A stretch of DNA of 64,000 nucleotides from Micrococcus sp. 2A (GCF_039519235.1 NZ_CP154351.1:682001-746000), one strand, 5' to 3'. Shown: positions 26,208 to 35,553, numbered from the stretch's first letter. Made by a program: numbers and translations. The notes: generated from the letters alone by a model not told the origin.

Positions 26208-28080
26208 ACAGGCAGGGGCGCTCAGCGGCGCCGACGAGAAAGAGCGGATCGTCATCTTCACGCTCCTGCCGGCCATGGCGCTGTTCGGCGCGTACATCCT
26301 GGCGGGCTTCCTGGCTGGGCGGGTGGAGTGCGGGGCGCCGACCCGTCCGGAGTCGCTGTTCGACACCCTCGGGTTCCTGGGGACCGGGGACCCGGCGGCG
26401 TTCGGGGCCACGGCCCAAGGCTGCACGGCCACTCAGGGCGGGGTGATCGGATGGATGATCGGGCTGGGGGTGGCCGTGCTCATCACGGCCGTGACCGCGA
26501 TGGTGGCCTGGAACCGCTACCAGCAGTCCGATAAGAAGTTCATCAAGGACCTGCGTCAGCGTGAGGGCTTGGCCCGTGCGGCTGAGATCTCCCGGGCCGT
26601 GGGCCGCTCGGCGGTGGTGAAGCGGGTGAAGAAGGTCCGTCCGTCCATCAAGAAGCCGAAGATCACCGACGGGGCCATGCGCCTGGGCAAGGCCGAGGGG
26701 GTGGACGTCTATGCCTCCTACGAGGAGTCCCTGGCGCTGATCGGTCCGCCGCGCTCGGGCAAGGGTGTGCACCTGCTGATCGGTGCGATCCTGGACGCGC
26801 CGGGGCCGGTGATCACGACGAGCTCGCGCGCGGACAACCTCGGGGCGACCGCGGAGCTGCGCCGGGCGAAGGGCCCGGTGGCGCTGTTCGATCCGCAGGG
26901 CCTGACGGGCCAGCCGTCCACGTTGAAGTGGTCTCCGATCACCGGGTGCGGCGAGCCGCGGGTGGCGAACCAGCGTGCGGCCTCGCTGATCGGGGCCTCG
27001 GGTCTGGGGTCCTCGAGCTCGAACGCGGAGTGGCAGGCGCCGGCGATCACGATCATGGAGTGCCTGCTCCACGCCGCCGCGCTGGGGGAGCGCACGGTGG
27101 ACGACCTCATGCGCTGGGGCAACAACCCTGCCGAGGCGAAGGAGGCCGTGACGATCCTCTCGGAGCATCCGAAGGCGGCGATGAACTGGAATCTGGTGCT
27201 GAAGGGCATCATCGAGGGCGATCCGAAGCTGCTCCAGTCGAAGTGGTTCGGCGTGGAAGGCGCGGTGAAGGGCCTGTCCGTCCCGGAGGTGCGCGATGTG
27301 CTCCGCCCGGGCGAGTTCGAGGAAGTCCTGGACATCGACAAGTTCCTGCGCGAGTCCGGCACGCTCTACATCGTGGGCACCAAGACCGGCGGGTCCTCGG
27401 CCGGCCCGTTCCTGATCGCCATGATGGACGCGATCACCGAGCGCGCCCGCGAGCTGGCCGCGAAGTCCCCGGGCAACCGGTTGGACCCGCCGCTGGCACT
27501 CGTGCTCGATGAGATCGCGAACATCTCCGGGGCCTGGCCGGGGCTGACCCAGCTCATGGCCGACGGCGGCGGTGTGGGCATCTGCCCATTCGCGGTGTTC
27601 CAGTCCCTGGCCCAGGCGCGCAACGAGTGGGGCGACCAGCAGGCCCAGGCACTCTTCGACGCGGCCACGGTGAAGCTCCAGCTCGGCGGCGCCTCGAACG
27701 TGTCCGACCTCGAGGCGTTCGCCAAGCTGGCGGGCACACGCCAGGTGATGCGGTCCTCGCGCTCGCGCGGGAAGGACTCGCACTCGGTCTCGGAGCAGGT
27801 GCATGACACCGAGGTCGTCACGGTCGCGGAGCTGCGGCGGCTGCCGTTCGGGTGGGGCATGATGATGAACCGCAACGGCCGGCCGATCCTGATGCAGATG
27901 ACCCGGTGGTGGGACCGCAAGGACGGCAAGGCGATCAAGGAGGCCGCGGGCCGGTACTCCAAGGCGCTGCTGGCCGAGCTGGAGTCCTCCGACCCGGTGC
28001 CCTCGACCCCGACGGCGGCAGACAAGGCCGAGACGCCGGCGCAGGTGCCGGCTGAGGTCGCCGCGATCCCGGTGCGGTGA
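26197..28080 (+). CDS. type IV coupling protein (VirD4/TraG-like)
   Basis: A 627-residue ATPase that links the relaxosome to the channel. Two N-terminal membrane helices (about 15-40 and 75-100) precede the motor. Walker A is GPPRSGKG (183-190); Walker B is LALVLDEIANI with Asp438-Glu439; a QSLAQARNEWG segment follows, as in TraG/TraD proteins. The start overlaps the VirB4-like gene by 11 nt. Confidence 0.9.
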   Translation: MRREQAGALSGADEKERIVIFTLLPAMALFGAYILAGFLAGRVECGAPTRPESLFDTLGFLGTGDPAAFGATAQGCTATQGGVIGWMIGLGVAVLITAVTAMVAWNRYQQSDKKFIKDLRQREGLARAAEISRAVGRSAVVKRVKKVRPSIKKPKITDGAMRLGKAEGVDVYASYEESLALIGPPRSGKGVHLLIGAILDAPGPVITTSSRADNLGATAELRRAKGPVALFDPQGLTGQPSTLKWSPITGCGEPRVANQRAASLIGASGLGSSSSNAEWQAPAITIMECLLHAAALGERTVDDLMRWGNNPAEAKEAVTILSEHPKAAMNWNLVLKGIIEGDPKLLQSKWFGVEGAVKGLSVPEVRDVLRPGEFEEVLDIDKFLRESGTLYIVGTKTGGSSAGPFLIAMMDAITERARELAAKSPGNRLDPPLALVLDEIANISGAWPGLTQLMADGGGVGICPFAVFQSLAQARNEWGDQQAQALFDAATVKLQLGGASNVSDLEAFAKLAGTRQVMRSSRSRGKDSHSVSEQVHDTEVVTVAELRRLPFGWGMMMNRNGRPILMQMTRWWDRKDGKAIKEAAGRYSKALLAELESSDPVPSTPTAADKAETPAQVPAEVAAIPVR

Positions 28081-28084
28081 CCTG

Positions 28085-28486
28085 GTGGGCAGGTTTGGAC
28101 TGCACCGCACCGGCTCGACGTCGTATCGGGAGTACCTGCGGAGCCAGGCGTGGGGATACCGCAGGGTGCGGTGGTTCGAGCAGTGCCGGCAGGCCGGCGT
28201 CGAGCCGGCCTGCCAGGTCTGCCAGGTGCGCCTGGACGAGGCGGGGACGTTGGACCTGCACCACCTCTCCTATGAGGGCGTGCACCAGGACCCGCAGACC
28301 GGGACGTGGCAGGCGCGGGAGAAGGACGAGGAGCTCATGCCGCTGTGCCGGGAACACCACCAGCGGCTGCACGAAATCATGGACGGACGGAAGGAGTTCT
28401 TCGGATGGAACAGGGCGCGGGCCACGGTAGTGATCGTGGCAAGGATGATCCGTCAGCGACGCCGGAAGGCGGCGGTGACCTCGTGA
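28085..28486 (+). CDS. HNH-type nuclease domain protein
   Basis: A 133-residue protein with a CQVC pair (54-57), LDLHHLSY (about 65-72) and a C..HHQRLH block (about 97-104): the zinc and metal centres of an HNH endonuclease. The start is GTG 28085, 4 nt after the coupling protein. Nuclease genes of this kind are common near coupling proteins; whether it processes element DNA is unknown. Confidence 0.7.
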   Translation: MGRFGLHRTGSTSYREYLRSQAWGYRRVRWFEQCRQAGVEPACQVCQVRLDEAGTLDLHHLSYEGVHQDPQTGTWQAREKDEELMPLCREHHQRLHEIMDGRKEFFGWNRARATVVIVARMIRQRRRKAAVTS

Positions 28487-28746
28487 GCGATCAGAGGTGC
28501 GCGGTCTGCCAGCGGCAGGTGCCGTTGCGGTGGCACTGCACGAGCGAGGACCACCTGGACCGGGCCGCGTGTGCACGGGCCGGCGGGACGGGCGTGTGGT
28601 TGTGCGCCACGTGCGAGGAGGCCGCGCACCGCCACATGCGTATTACGGGCGCCAGCGCGGACGAGGCGCTGGCCGAGGTGCTGGACCGGCTGGCGAGACT
28701 GCTCACCCAGCGGCGCACCTACCGGCGCCATCGCAAGGAGGCCTGA
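28405..28746 (+). CDS. small zinc-ribbon protein
   Basis: A 113-residue protein with CAVC...C and CATC pairs suited to zinc binding, then a helical basic tail. The ATG at 28405 lies 8 nt after AAGGAG, giving an 82-nt overlap with the HNH gene; a GTG at 28483 that overlaps the HNH stop is the alternative start. Function unknown. Confidence 0.55.
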   Translation: MEQGAGHGSDRGKDDPSATPEGGGDLVSDQRCAVCQRQVPLRWHCTSEDHLDRAACARAGGTGVWLCATCEEAAHRHMRITGASADEALAEVLDRLARLLTQRRTYRRHRKEA

Positions 28747-28747
28747 G

Positions 28748-29581
28748 ATGGCATCCCCATGGAGCCAGGACGAAGAAGACGACGCCTGGGACGAGATGGC
28801 CGCAGGGACAGACCGACCGACCGACGGACAGGGGACTCCGCTGCCGTTCGTGGACCCGTCGGTGGCCGCTGAGCTGAGCCAGGACGGGCCGCCGGCGTGG
28901 ATGGGCACCCGGTGGCGGGACATCGAGGCTGAGCACCAGTGGGACGCCTGGAACACGCTGCGCCGCTGGGTCGACTGGCTCGTGGGCGAGTACCGGCTGG
29001 GGACCTCGGTGGTCCCGGTCTGCTGGTTCCGTCACCCAGACGTCACAGCTGAGCTGTACGCGGCGATGTGCATGGAGTACAAGGTCTGGGAGGAGCAGGC
29101 CCCCGGGCTGGGGCCGATGATGATGTGGCACCCGCATGTGGAGATGCTCCAGATGCGGCTGCGCCGCATGGTGGACGAGGCCGGCTGCACGAAGACCGGG
29201 GCGCACAAGGAGCCCGAGGCCTACGGGCAGCGAGGCGCCTACGAGATCGCCTATGACGAGACGGACTGGCTGCGCTGGGCGTCCACGGAGCGTGAGCACG
29301 AGACGGTGGAACGTCCCGAGGCGGGGGTGCGGTACGTGCGAGCGAAGGTCGTGGACTCCGACGGCGCCGCGGTGGGGACCTCGAACGTGGTGGCGCTCGG
29401 CGCGGCCGCACAGGTGCAGGACGTCGCCGCGGAGCTCGTAGTGGCCTCGTCCACACCGTCGGCGCCGCGACTGTCCATTGCGGTGGCCAGTGGCCGGGAC
29501 GACCTCGGGGTGGAGTGGGAGGCCTCGACGGACGGGGACGAGTGGGCAGTCTTGTCGGAAGACCACTCGAAAAGAGACTGA
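28748..29581 (+). CDS. DUF4913-domain protein
   Basis: A 277-residue protein. The central part (about 60-170) has VCWFRHPDVTAELYAAMCMEY and a WHPHVEMLQMRLRRM block, which match DUF4913 proteins carried by actinobacterial plasmids and ICEs. The C-terminal 80 residues are acidic and low-complexity. It starts 2 nt after the preceding gene and is the last gene of the transfer operon. Role unknown. Confidence 0.65.
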   Translation: MASPWSQDEEDDAWDEMAAGTDRPTDGQGTPLPFVDPSVAAELSQDGPPAWMGTRWRDIEAEHQWDAWNTLRRWVDWLVGEYRLGTSVVPVCWFRHPDVTAELYAAMCMEYKVWEEQAPGLGPMMMWHPHVEMLQMRLRRMVDEAGCTKTGAHKEPEAYGQRGAYEIAYDETDWLRWASTEREHETVERPEAGVRYVRAKVVDSDGAAVGTSNVVALGAAAQVQDVAAELVVASSTPSAPRLSIAVASGRDDLGVEWEASTDGDEWAVLSEDHSKRD

Positions 29582-29653
29582 AGAATCGCGGGTATGAATG
29601 AGGTTGTGACCGTTGGATTCCCCTCGTGTCAGGGTTATCCGGTGGGCCTGGCT

Positions 29654-30541
29654 CTAGTTTGCGTCCTCGATAGTTACGCCGTCGCTAGTGTGGTCTGAAA
29701 AAACTACTTCATACATCTGCCATATTTCTTGATCCGTTCGTTGATTCGAAGTGCTCACCTCGATGAGCGTGTCGGAGAGACCCTTTAGTAATTTGACGCC
29801 GGCCTCTTGGTCGGGCCAAGCTCGGGCCAGTGAAGAGTAGGATGCCACGATACTCTCCGTTGCCCTAAAGAAGAGCATGGCGAATTCATAGTCATACCCT
29901 TCCTTTTCGGACCAAAATTGCGCCTTCCCGTTTATCAGCAAGCATCTCGTCCCCTTCGTCTGCTGATTTGTATCCCGGCGCGCGTCTATCTGCTCGAGGG
30001 CGGCGGATGTGCTCTGGATATATTTCGAGTACTGGGAGATTATTCCACCAAAAGCGCTACGGCAGAACTCTGAGGTCTGTACCACCTCGACTGCATCGAA
30101 ATTGAGTTCTACCAAACGACAGGCGTGGATCCAGTCCTCATTCAGGTGTGCTGGTGAGGCGTTTGAAAAGTTAGTCATCCGAAGTTTATCTAGACAGCCG
30201 ATCATGGACGCGATTGCTTCATTAAGTGAGGCTTGACGAGGCATCAAGCGAGCATGGGAAATCTCTTCATCAAAACGAGCTCTTGCATCTTTTAACTCTG
30301 CTTCCGATAGCTCGGCGGCTTTTGCAATCTGACGGTTTGCATCTCGCCGGGCGTTTTTAGATGTAACTTGCGCAGCTAGAACGGCCGATCCAACCGCACC
30401 CGTGGCGCCAATGAGGGCAATAAATAATGCCGCTACAATAGATGTGCTGCCATCCTTCTCAGTTAGGAATGAAAGTTCTATTTGGTATCCATGGCTGCGT
30501 AGGTAGGAGAACAATTTAATAAGCGCAACGAGAATATCCAT
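29654..30541 (-). CDS. AT-rich membrane protein of unknown function (foreign cargo)
   Basis: A 295-residue protein with one clear transmembrane helix at about 34-60 (SIVAALFIALIGATGAVGSAVLAA), a charged coiled-coil-like stretch (65-100) and a soluble C-terminal domain with no motif I know. Base composition and codons are strikingly richer in A and T than the surrounding genes, so it arrived separately. It faces the transfer operon tail-to-tail. Its position next to defence genes makes an anti-phage role conceivable, but the sequence does not show one. Confidence 0.65.
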   Translation of the reverse strand: MDILVALIKLFSYLRSHGYQIELSFLTEKDGSTSIVAALFIALIGATGAVGSAVLAAQVTSKNARRDANRQIAKAAELSEAELKDARARFDEEISHARLMPRQASLNEAIASMIGCLDKLRMTNFSNASPAHLNEDWIHACRLVELNFDAVEVVQTSEFCRSAFGGIISQYSKYIQSTSAALEQIDARRDTNQQTKGTRCLLINGKAQFWSEKEGYDYEFAMLFFRATESIVASYSSLARAWPDQEAGVKLLKGLSDTLIEVSTSNQRTDQEIWQMYEVVFSDHTSDGVTIEDAN

Positions 30542-30620
30542 GGCCCTTTCATATCCCTCGGCGGTTTAAGCGTGGGCTTGAGTGTACGTGAGATGGGCGG
30601 TAACGACCGTTTGGGCGGGC

Positions 30621-30977
30621 TCAACGCGAGCAACTCGTCTGCACGGCACATATGAGCTGCTCGGCCTGGCTGAGGTCGTCGACAACCACGACGAAGCGCA
30701 GTCCCTCAGTGGTGCTCATGTCGATCCGGGCCTGGCCTCCATTGTTGATCCGCAGCCCGGCTGGGGAGGTGGCCCGCCCGGTGACGAACCAGTTGAGCGG
30801 GCCCCGGTTCGTCCCGTCGTCAGGCGCACAGGTGATTGTGGCGATCTGATGGACGGGGATGGTGCGAGAGTAGAACGGCGCGTGCACGTGGAGCTCGGGG
30901 TCGACCCCCTCAGTGAGCTCGAGACTGATTCTCGCTCCGAGGCTGGCCAGGCGGTTGCCGTGGACGGTGAGCTTCAT
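30621..30977 (-). CDS. hypothetical small beta-rich protein
   Basis: A 118-residue protein from ATG 30977, with alternating beta-like strands and a C-terminal helix (DDLSQAEQLICAVQTS), a pattern like small bacterial PH-type domains. A longer frame upstream reads into short repeats and is unlikely. No family assigned. Confidence 0.45.
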   Translation of the reverse strand: MKLTVHGNRLASLGARISLELTEGVDPELHVHAPFYSRTIPVHQIATITCAPDDGTNRGPLNWFVTGRATSPAGLRINNGGQARIDMSTTEGLRFVVVVDDLSQAEQLICAVQTSCSR

Positions 30978-31070
30978 GTGGACATGATGACCGCAGGAGG
31001 GCGCCGTTCGGGCATGTCCTGCAGCTGACCCGCCAGTGGCATCAGCACCGAGGCCGGCGCGCCCCACGGG

Positions 31071-31110
31071 TCCAGGTCGGTGCATGTCCAGGTCGGTGCA
31101 TGTCCAGGGC
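31071..31110. repeat. 16-bp tandem repeat
   Basis: TCCAGGTCGGTGCATG occurs twice in tandem (31071-31086, 31087-31102) and again in part, in the space between two hypothetical genes. Confidence 0.7.
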
Positions 31111-31174
31111 GGCGCTCTCACCATGGCCACTCAGTTCAGGGCTTGGATCCGAGGCGGCCGTGGAGGATCCCCGC

Positions 31175-31462
31175 TCAGTCGCGGCGGGCCTTCGCCATCC
31201 TTTTTTGGAGCACGCGTCGGTCCCGGTGCAGCTTCCACCAGGAGAACATGTGACGAAGCTGCTTCCGCCCCAGCTCTTCCAGGCCGGGAAGTCCGCGCGA
31301 TGCGAGGACGGCATCGACGGCATCGGCGTCCTTTCCCGTGGACTGGGCCACGATGCGCAGGGATTCTGCGATGCCCGGTAACTGAAAGAGGTGGTGGGAG
31401 ATCCTCGTCTCCACCGCCTCGAGCTTCTGGCGGAGGGCTTGGTGTGAGTCCCTGCGGGGCAT
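31175..31462 (-). CDS. hypothetical helical protein
   Basis: A 95-residue, basic, mostly helical protein (QALRQKLEAVETRISHHLFQ; ends with a cluster of Arg and Lys). GAAGG precedes the ATG. I do not recognise it; size and charge would suit a nucleic-acid-binding accessory protein. Confidence 0.45.
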   Translation of the reverse strand: MPRRDSHQALRQKLEAVETRISHHLFQLPGIAESLRIVAQSTGKDADAVDAVLASRGLPGLEELGRKQLRHMFSWWKLHRDRRVLQKRMAKARRD

Positions 31463-31635
31463 GGGGAGCCCTTCGTCTGGAAGGCGGAGAGTCCCGGTGT
31501 CGGGGGCGGACTTCTTGGGGACAGGATCCCACGAGGTGAGCAGCGCCGGGTAAGGCCCGGGCTGATATCTCCTATCACGGCGTCTTCCGATCCGCCCAGG
31601 GATTACGGTGAGCGTTCTCGGGGGCGGGGTGGAAT

Positions 31636-31662
31636 TTGACGTCCACTTGATAAGGGAATACT
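31636..31662 (+). promoter_or_regulatory. promoter upstream of lsr2
   Basis: TTGACG (31636-31641) and AATACT (31657-31662) with a 15-nt gap, about 40 nt before the lsr2 start, in an AT-richer stretch. Confidence 0.35.
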
Positions 31663-31700
31663 GTCATCATGAAAGAATCCATTTCGTGGAAGGAAAGACA

Positions 31701-32057
31701 ATGGCAATCATCTCCACTGTGGCCGATGACTTCGACGGCTCGACCCCTGCTGAGGCAGTGCGTTTCTCCGTGGCGGGGCGTGATTACGAGATCGACCTGT
31801 CCAAGGAGCACCGGGCCGAGCTGGAGGCGATCATGGCCGAGTCCCAGGATCGGCTGAAGAAGTTCACCGACGTCGCCCGCCCGGCCGGCCGCGCCGCGTC
31901 CACTGGGCGGACCCCGGCTCGTCGTTCCTCGGGTTCCGGCGTGGATGCCTCCCAGGTGCGGCTGTGGGCCGTGGAGAACGGGTTCGACGTCAAGGACCGC
32001 GGACGCATCCCGGTCGAGGTCATGGACGCCTACCGCAACCGCGGGAAGAAGGGCTGA
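31701..32057 (+). CDS. lsr2: Lsr2-family nucleoid protein
   Basis: A 118-residue H-NS-like protein that bridges AT-rich DNA and silences foreign genes in Actinobacteria. The N-terminal oligomerisation domain (VADDFDGSTPAEAVRFSVAG, YEIDLSKEHRAEL) and the C-terminal DNA-binding domain (VRLWAVENGFDVKDRGRIP, with the RGR AT-hook-like core at about 101-103) are both present. The ATG at 31701 follows an AAGGA site. A copy on a mobile element could hide the element or its AT-rich cargo from, or substitute for, the host silencer. Confidence 0.92.
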   Translation: MAIISTVADDFDGSTPAEAVRFSVAGRDYEIDLSKEHRAELEAIMAESQDRLKKFTDVARPAGRAASTGRTPARRSSGSGVDASQVRLWAVENGFDVKDRGRIPVEVMDAYRNRGKKG

Positions 32058-32167
32058 GCCCGCAACTCGCTTGGACGACTGCCCATGCGCTGCAGGGGCC
32101 GGCGTCCAAGCGGGTATCGCGGGGCCTGCCCGGCGTTGTGGTGACCAGATTCGTAGCGCGCTCTAGG

Positions 32168-33261
32168 TGTGATGTCCAGGGACGTTGTTGCCTGAGCAGC
32201 TGACAGGCGAAGGCCTCCTGTTGCGAGAGTGGAGTTGTCGAGAAACCGCTCACGCGAACAGAAGGCCTTCATGTCCCACGCTAACGCCGCCCTGACCCCA
32301 CGCGCTCGTCTGCGTCTGGCCAAACTCATCGTCGAAGAGCACTGGCCCGTGGCCGTGGCCGCGAAGATGTTCATGGTCTCCACGCCCACTGCACGCAAAT
32401 GGGCGGCACGCTACCGGACTGAGGGCCCGGCAGGGATGCGTGATCGTTCCAGCCGGCCCAGCGCGATGCCCACGAGGACACCACCGGCCGTGGTGAAGCA
32501 GATCGTGACCGCTCGCTGGCGCCGCCGCCTGGGCCCGGCCCAGATCGCCGGGGAACTGGGCATGGCCGCCTCCACCGTGCATGCGGTGCTCGTGCGTTGC
32601 CGACTCAACCGGCTCAGCCGCATCGACCGGGTCAGTGCCGAGCCGATCCGCCGCTACGAGCACCCCCACCCCGGTGCGCTGCTGCACATGGACGTCACGA
32701 AGTTCGGGCGTATCCCTGACGGGGGCGGACACCGGTTCGTGGGGCGGGCGCAGGGATTGAAGCACCGTGCGGTGACCGCGGATTGGGAGGGGACCCGGGA
32801 CGCCCTGCACCATCCACGGTTGGGCGTGGGGTTTCTGCACACCGTGATCGATGATCACTCCCGGTTCGCCTACGTGGAGATGCATGCCAATGAACGCGCC
32901 CAGACCGCGATCGGGGTCCTGCACCGTGCGGTGGCCTATTTCGCGGGCCTGGGCGTGGAGGTGGAGCGGGTCCTGATGGACAACGGCTCGGCCTACGTCT
33001 CTCATGCCTGGCGGGATGCCTGCGCCGACCTGGGAATCAAGCACAAGCGGACCCGGCCCTACCGGCCGCAGACGAACGGGAAGATTGAGCGGTTCCATCG
33101 CACGCTCGCCGAGGGGTGGGCCTACGCCCGGTTCTACAGCTCAGAGACGGAGCGCAGGGCCGCGTTGCCTGGGTGGATGCACTTCTACAATCATCACCGG
33201 ATCCGCTCCGCGATCGGGGGCCCGCCGGCCAGCAGGATCAACAACCTCCCTGGACATCACA
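32168..33261 (+). mobile_element. IS481-family insertion sequence, copy B
   Basis: The ends match perfectly as inverted repeats (TGTGATGTCCAGGGA / TCCCTGGACATCACA). Flanking 6-mers are TCTAGG on the left and CCTAGA on the right: both contain CTAG but they are not direct repeats, unlike copies A and C. Confidence 0.9.
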
Positions 33262-33266
33262 CCTAG
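32271..33266 (+). CDS. IS481-family transposase (copy B)
   Basis: A 331-residue intact DDE transposase from ATG 32271 (MSHANAALTPRARL). HTH at the N-terminus; catalytic motifs HMDVTKFGRI, VLMDNGSAY and NGKIERFHR. The stop codon TAG lies in the flanking CTAG. It is close to, but not identical with, copy C at 43,873-44,868, so both are members of one IS481 subgroup that arrived independently or diverged. Confidence 0.93.
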   Translation: MSHANAALTPRARLRLAKLIVEEHWPVAVAAKMFMVSTPTARKWAARYRTEGPAGMRDRSSRPSAMPTRTPPAVVKQIVTARWRRRLGPAQIAGELGMAASTVHAVLVRCRLNRLSRIDRVSAEPIRRYEHPHPGALLHMDVTKFGRIPDGGGHRFVGRAQGLKHRAVTADWEGTRDALHHPRLGVGFLHTVIDDHSRFAYVEMHANERAQTAIGVLHRAVAYFAGLGVEVERVLMDNGSAYVSHAWRDACADLGIKHKRTRPYRPQTNGKIERFHRTLAEGWAYARFYSSETERRAALPGWMHFYNHHRIRSAIGGPPASRINNLPGHHT

Positions 33267-33314
33267 AGTACGTGCGAGTATGAGCAACAAGCAAGCAACA
33301 GGGGGCCGGAGTTC

Positions 33315-34298
33315 ATGAGCGAGGACGAGGTGGAGTCGCCAAGGCGCACTAAGGTCCAGCATCCCAGCCAACGACGCGGAGATGCTGGCGAGCGGTTAGT
33401 TGAGGCGCTTCTGCCCGACTACTGGTCGGTGCGCAAGGTCGGCCCTGACTTCGGCTTGGACTTCCACATCGAGGTTTTCGACATGCTCCCAGATGGCTCC
33501 GACTGGGCACAGACCGCGGGCGAACATTTATACGCCCAGGTAAAGACGGACTCTAACCTCGTTCAATACGGCTCGGTAGCGCGCCCCAGGCTCAACGTTG
33601 CCAAGTTCAGGAGCAAGAAAGGTCGCGACGAAGACCTTAGTCACATCCCGGTCGTCTCATTGCCGATTGAAGTCTCTGAGCTAACGACCATAGAGGCGAT
33701 GGGGTCTTCGGTTCCTGTGTTGCTCTTCTGGGTTGACCTCGCAGCACACGCGGCCTACTTCGTGTGTATGAACGACTACATCGCCAAGGTCTTGGTTCCT
33801 GAAAATCCGGACTACGAGACCCAGAAGACCGTGAACATCAGGATTCCGATGTCCAACCGGATAGATGAAGGTACAACTGACTTCACCTACTTCTGGCTCC
33901 TTGCTCGCCGGTCGAAGCTCTACTCGCTGTTCAACTTGTTCAACTTCCAGTTTCACGAGCTGAACATCGTCTGCCAGGACCATGCGGAACGCGCGAATGG
34001 CTCAGCTTCCGAGACTTTCGAAATGATCGATGTCTTCGTAAAGGCCGTCCTTCGTCTGGACGTGTGGAAGAGGCGCAGCTGCGGCTGGTGGGCACCACTT
34101 GAAGACATCCACGTGGCTTTGACCGACATCGAGCAACAGCTGAAAGTACGTGATTCTAAGCCGTTCGAACAGATTGACGAGAAGCTGCTCTTCTCCGCAT
34201 GGGACACCTTTCGTAAGGGAGCCAATCTGGGGCGGATGTACGAGGAGCTCGTTCGAGAGTGGTATTTACCGACCCACCTCGCCGAGCTACTCAGATGA
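33315..34298 (+). CDS. DUF4365-type nuclease-like protein
   Basis: A 327-residue protein. The N-terminal 130 residues show a PD-(D/E)XK-like pattern typical of DUF4365: GDAGERLVEALL (22-33), VGPDFGLDFHIEV (Asp45, Asp49), and YAQVKTDS (Gln75, Lys77). The rest is helical with no known motif. Codons are less GC-biased than the ICE backbone. It follows an IS481 copy and belongs to the cargo region; DUF4365 domains occur in restriction and other defence loci, so a DNA-cutting role is likely but unproven. Confidence 0.65.
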   Translation: MSEDEVESPRRTKVQHPSQRRGDAGERLVEALLPDYWSVRKVGPDFGLDFHIEVFDMLPDGSDWAQTAGEHLYAQVKTDSNLVQYGSVARPRLNVAKFRSKKGRDEDLSHIPVVSLPIEVSELTTIEAMGSSVPVLLFWVDLAAHAAYFVCMNDYIAKVLVPENPDYETQKTVNIRIPMSNRIDEGTTDFTYFWLLARRSKLYSLFNLFNFQFHELNIVCQDHAERANGSASETFEMIDVFVKAVLRLDVWKRRSCGWWAPLEDIHVALTDIEQQLKVRDSKPFEQIDEKLLFSAWDTFRKGANLGRMYEELVREWYLPTHLAELLR

Positions 34299-34560
34299 CA
34301 TCCCTCGTTGTCACTACTTCACCCCCGGTGCCTTCTAGGATCGCCAGGGTAGTGACGGTTACCAGATCGCATGCATCACGTGATCGCCTCGCCAGCGTGC
34401 CGAGTCGCCGCACGATAAAGTCAGATGCATCGGCCAGAATGACGCCACGGTAAAAAGGTGGTGCTGTGCCCGACCTCGGGTGGCGGCACAAGCCCGAACA
34501 TCAAGAGCCCTGAACGCTGTGGCTCTTGTCCGGTGGGTAGCTGGCCACGACACCGCCCTA

Positions 34561-35502
34561 GGGCGTGTCTGACAATGAGTCCAGGGGCCGGCTGACACCC
34601 TGAAAGGCATGTCCCGGTTCCAGATGCTCTCCGATGCCCAGTGGGAACTGATCGCCCCGACCCTTCCGACCCGGACCGGCCGCGCCGGCAGGCCGTTCGC
34701 CGATGCCCGCACGATGGTCGAGGCAATCATCTACCGGTACCGGTGCTTCGATTCCGTGGCGTGATCTGCCCGAGGTCTACGGGCCCTGGCAGAGAAGTGT
34801 GGACCTGGCACCGGCGCATGGCCGAAGAAGGCACCTGGGACACGGTGCTGACAAAGCTGACCGCTGCCGCGGACGCCGAAGGCCTGATCGATTGGTCGGT
34901 CTCGGTGGACTCCACGATCGCCCGCGCCCATCAGCACGCGACGAACATCACCCGCCTCACAGGGGGCTGGATCGAACTACAAGAATCTGCGTGAGGAGCC
35001 GGCCGATCACGGCATCGGGCGCTCACGGGGCGGGTTGAGCACGAAGATCCATCAGCTCGTCGACGGGACCGGGCTGCCACTGGTCAGCCTGATCACCCCT
35101 GGCCAAGCCGGGGACTCCCCGATGCTGCTGCCCCTACTGGGGCAGCTGCGCGTGACCCGGCCGGCAGGCCGGCCCCGGACCCGCCCCGAGGCGGTGCTGG
35201 GCGACACGGCGTACTCCTCCCGGGCGATCCGCACCCACCTGCGCGCCCGCCGGATCAAAGCCGTCATCCCCGAACCGGCTGACCAGCAGGGCCACCGCAG
35301 ACGCCGCGGCTCAGCCGGCGGCCGACCCGTAGGCCTCGACGCGAACGCTTACAAGGGCCGGAACGTGATCGAGCGCCAGTACGCGCACCTGAAGCAATGG
35401 CGGGGCCTGGCGACCCGGTACGACAAGTACGCGATCGTCTACCGCGCCGCCGTGGTGTTGAACGCTGTGCTCGCGTGGTCCAAACGATTGTCAGACATGC
35501 CC
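34561..35502 (+). mobile_element. IS5-family element (type 2), copy 1, decayed
   Basis: Ends GGGCGTGTCTGACAAT and ATTGTCAGACATGCCC form near-perfect inverted repeats, flanked by TA on both sides within CTAG. The transposase is frameshifted. The preceding gap, 34299-34560, holds no gene I can support. Confidence 0.85.
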
Positions 35503-35505
35503 TAG
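34609..35505 (+). pseudogene. frameshifted IS5-family transposase
   Basis: The product starts MSRFQMLSDAQWELIAPTLP. Near 34,747, after YRYRC, the frame shifts by one base relative to the sister copy and hits a TGA; the rest continues in another frame (TWHRRMAEEGTWDTVL; VDSTIARAHQH), and a second frame change, probably the natural ORF A/B shift, leads into RGGLSTKIHQLVDGTGLP and on to the end. It keeps the catalytic Asp residues and the NVIERQYAHLKQ motif but cannot make a full protein. Confidence 0.85.
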
Positions 35506-35553
35506 GCGAGTCTGATTGCTGCGTCGATCTATGGGGTGAGGGCAGTGGCCGAC

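Noticed and set aside
28483-28746. GTG 28483 as the start of the zinc-ribbon gene
   Set aside because: It is possible, and overlaps the HNH stop, but ATG 28405 has a well-spaced AAGGAG; kept only as an alternative.
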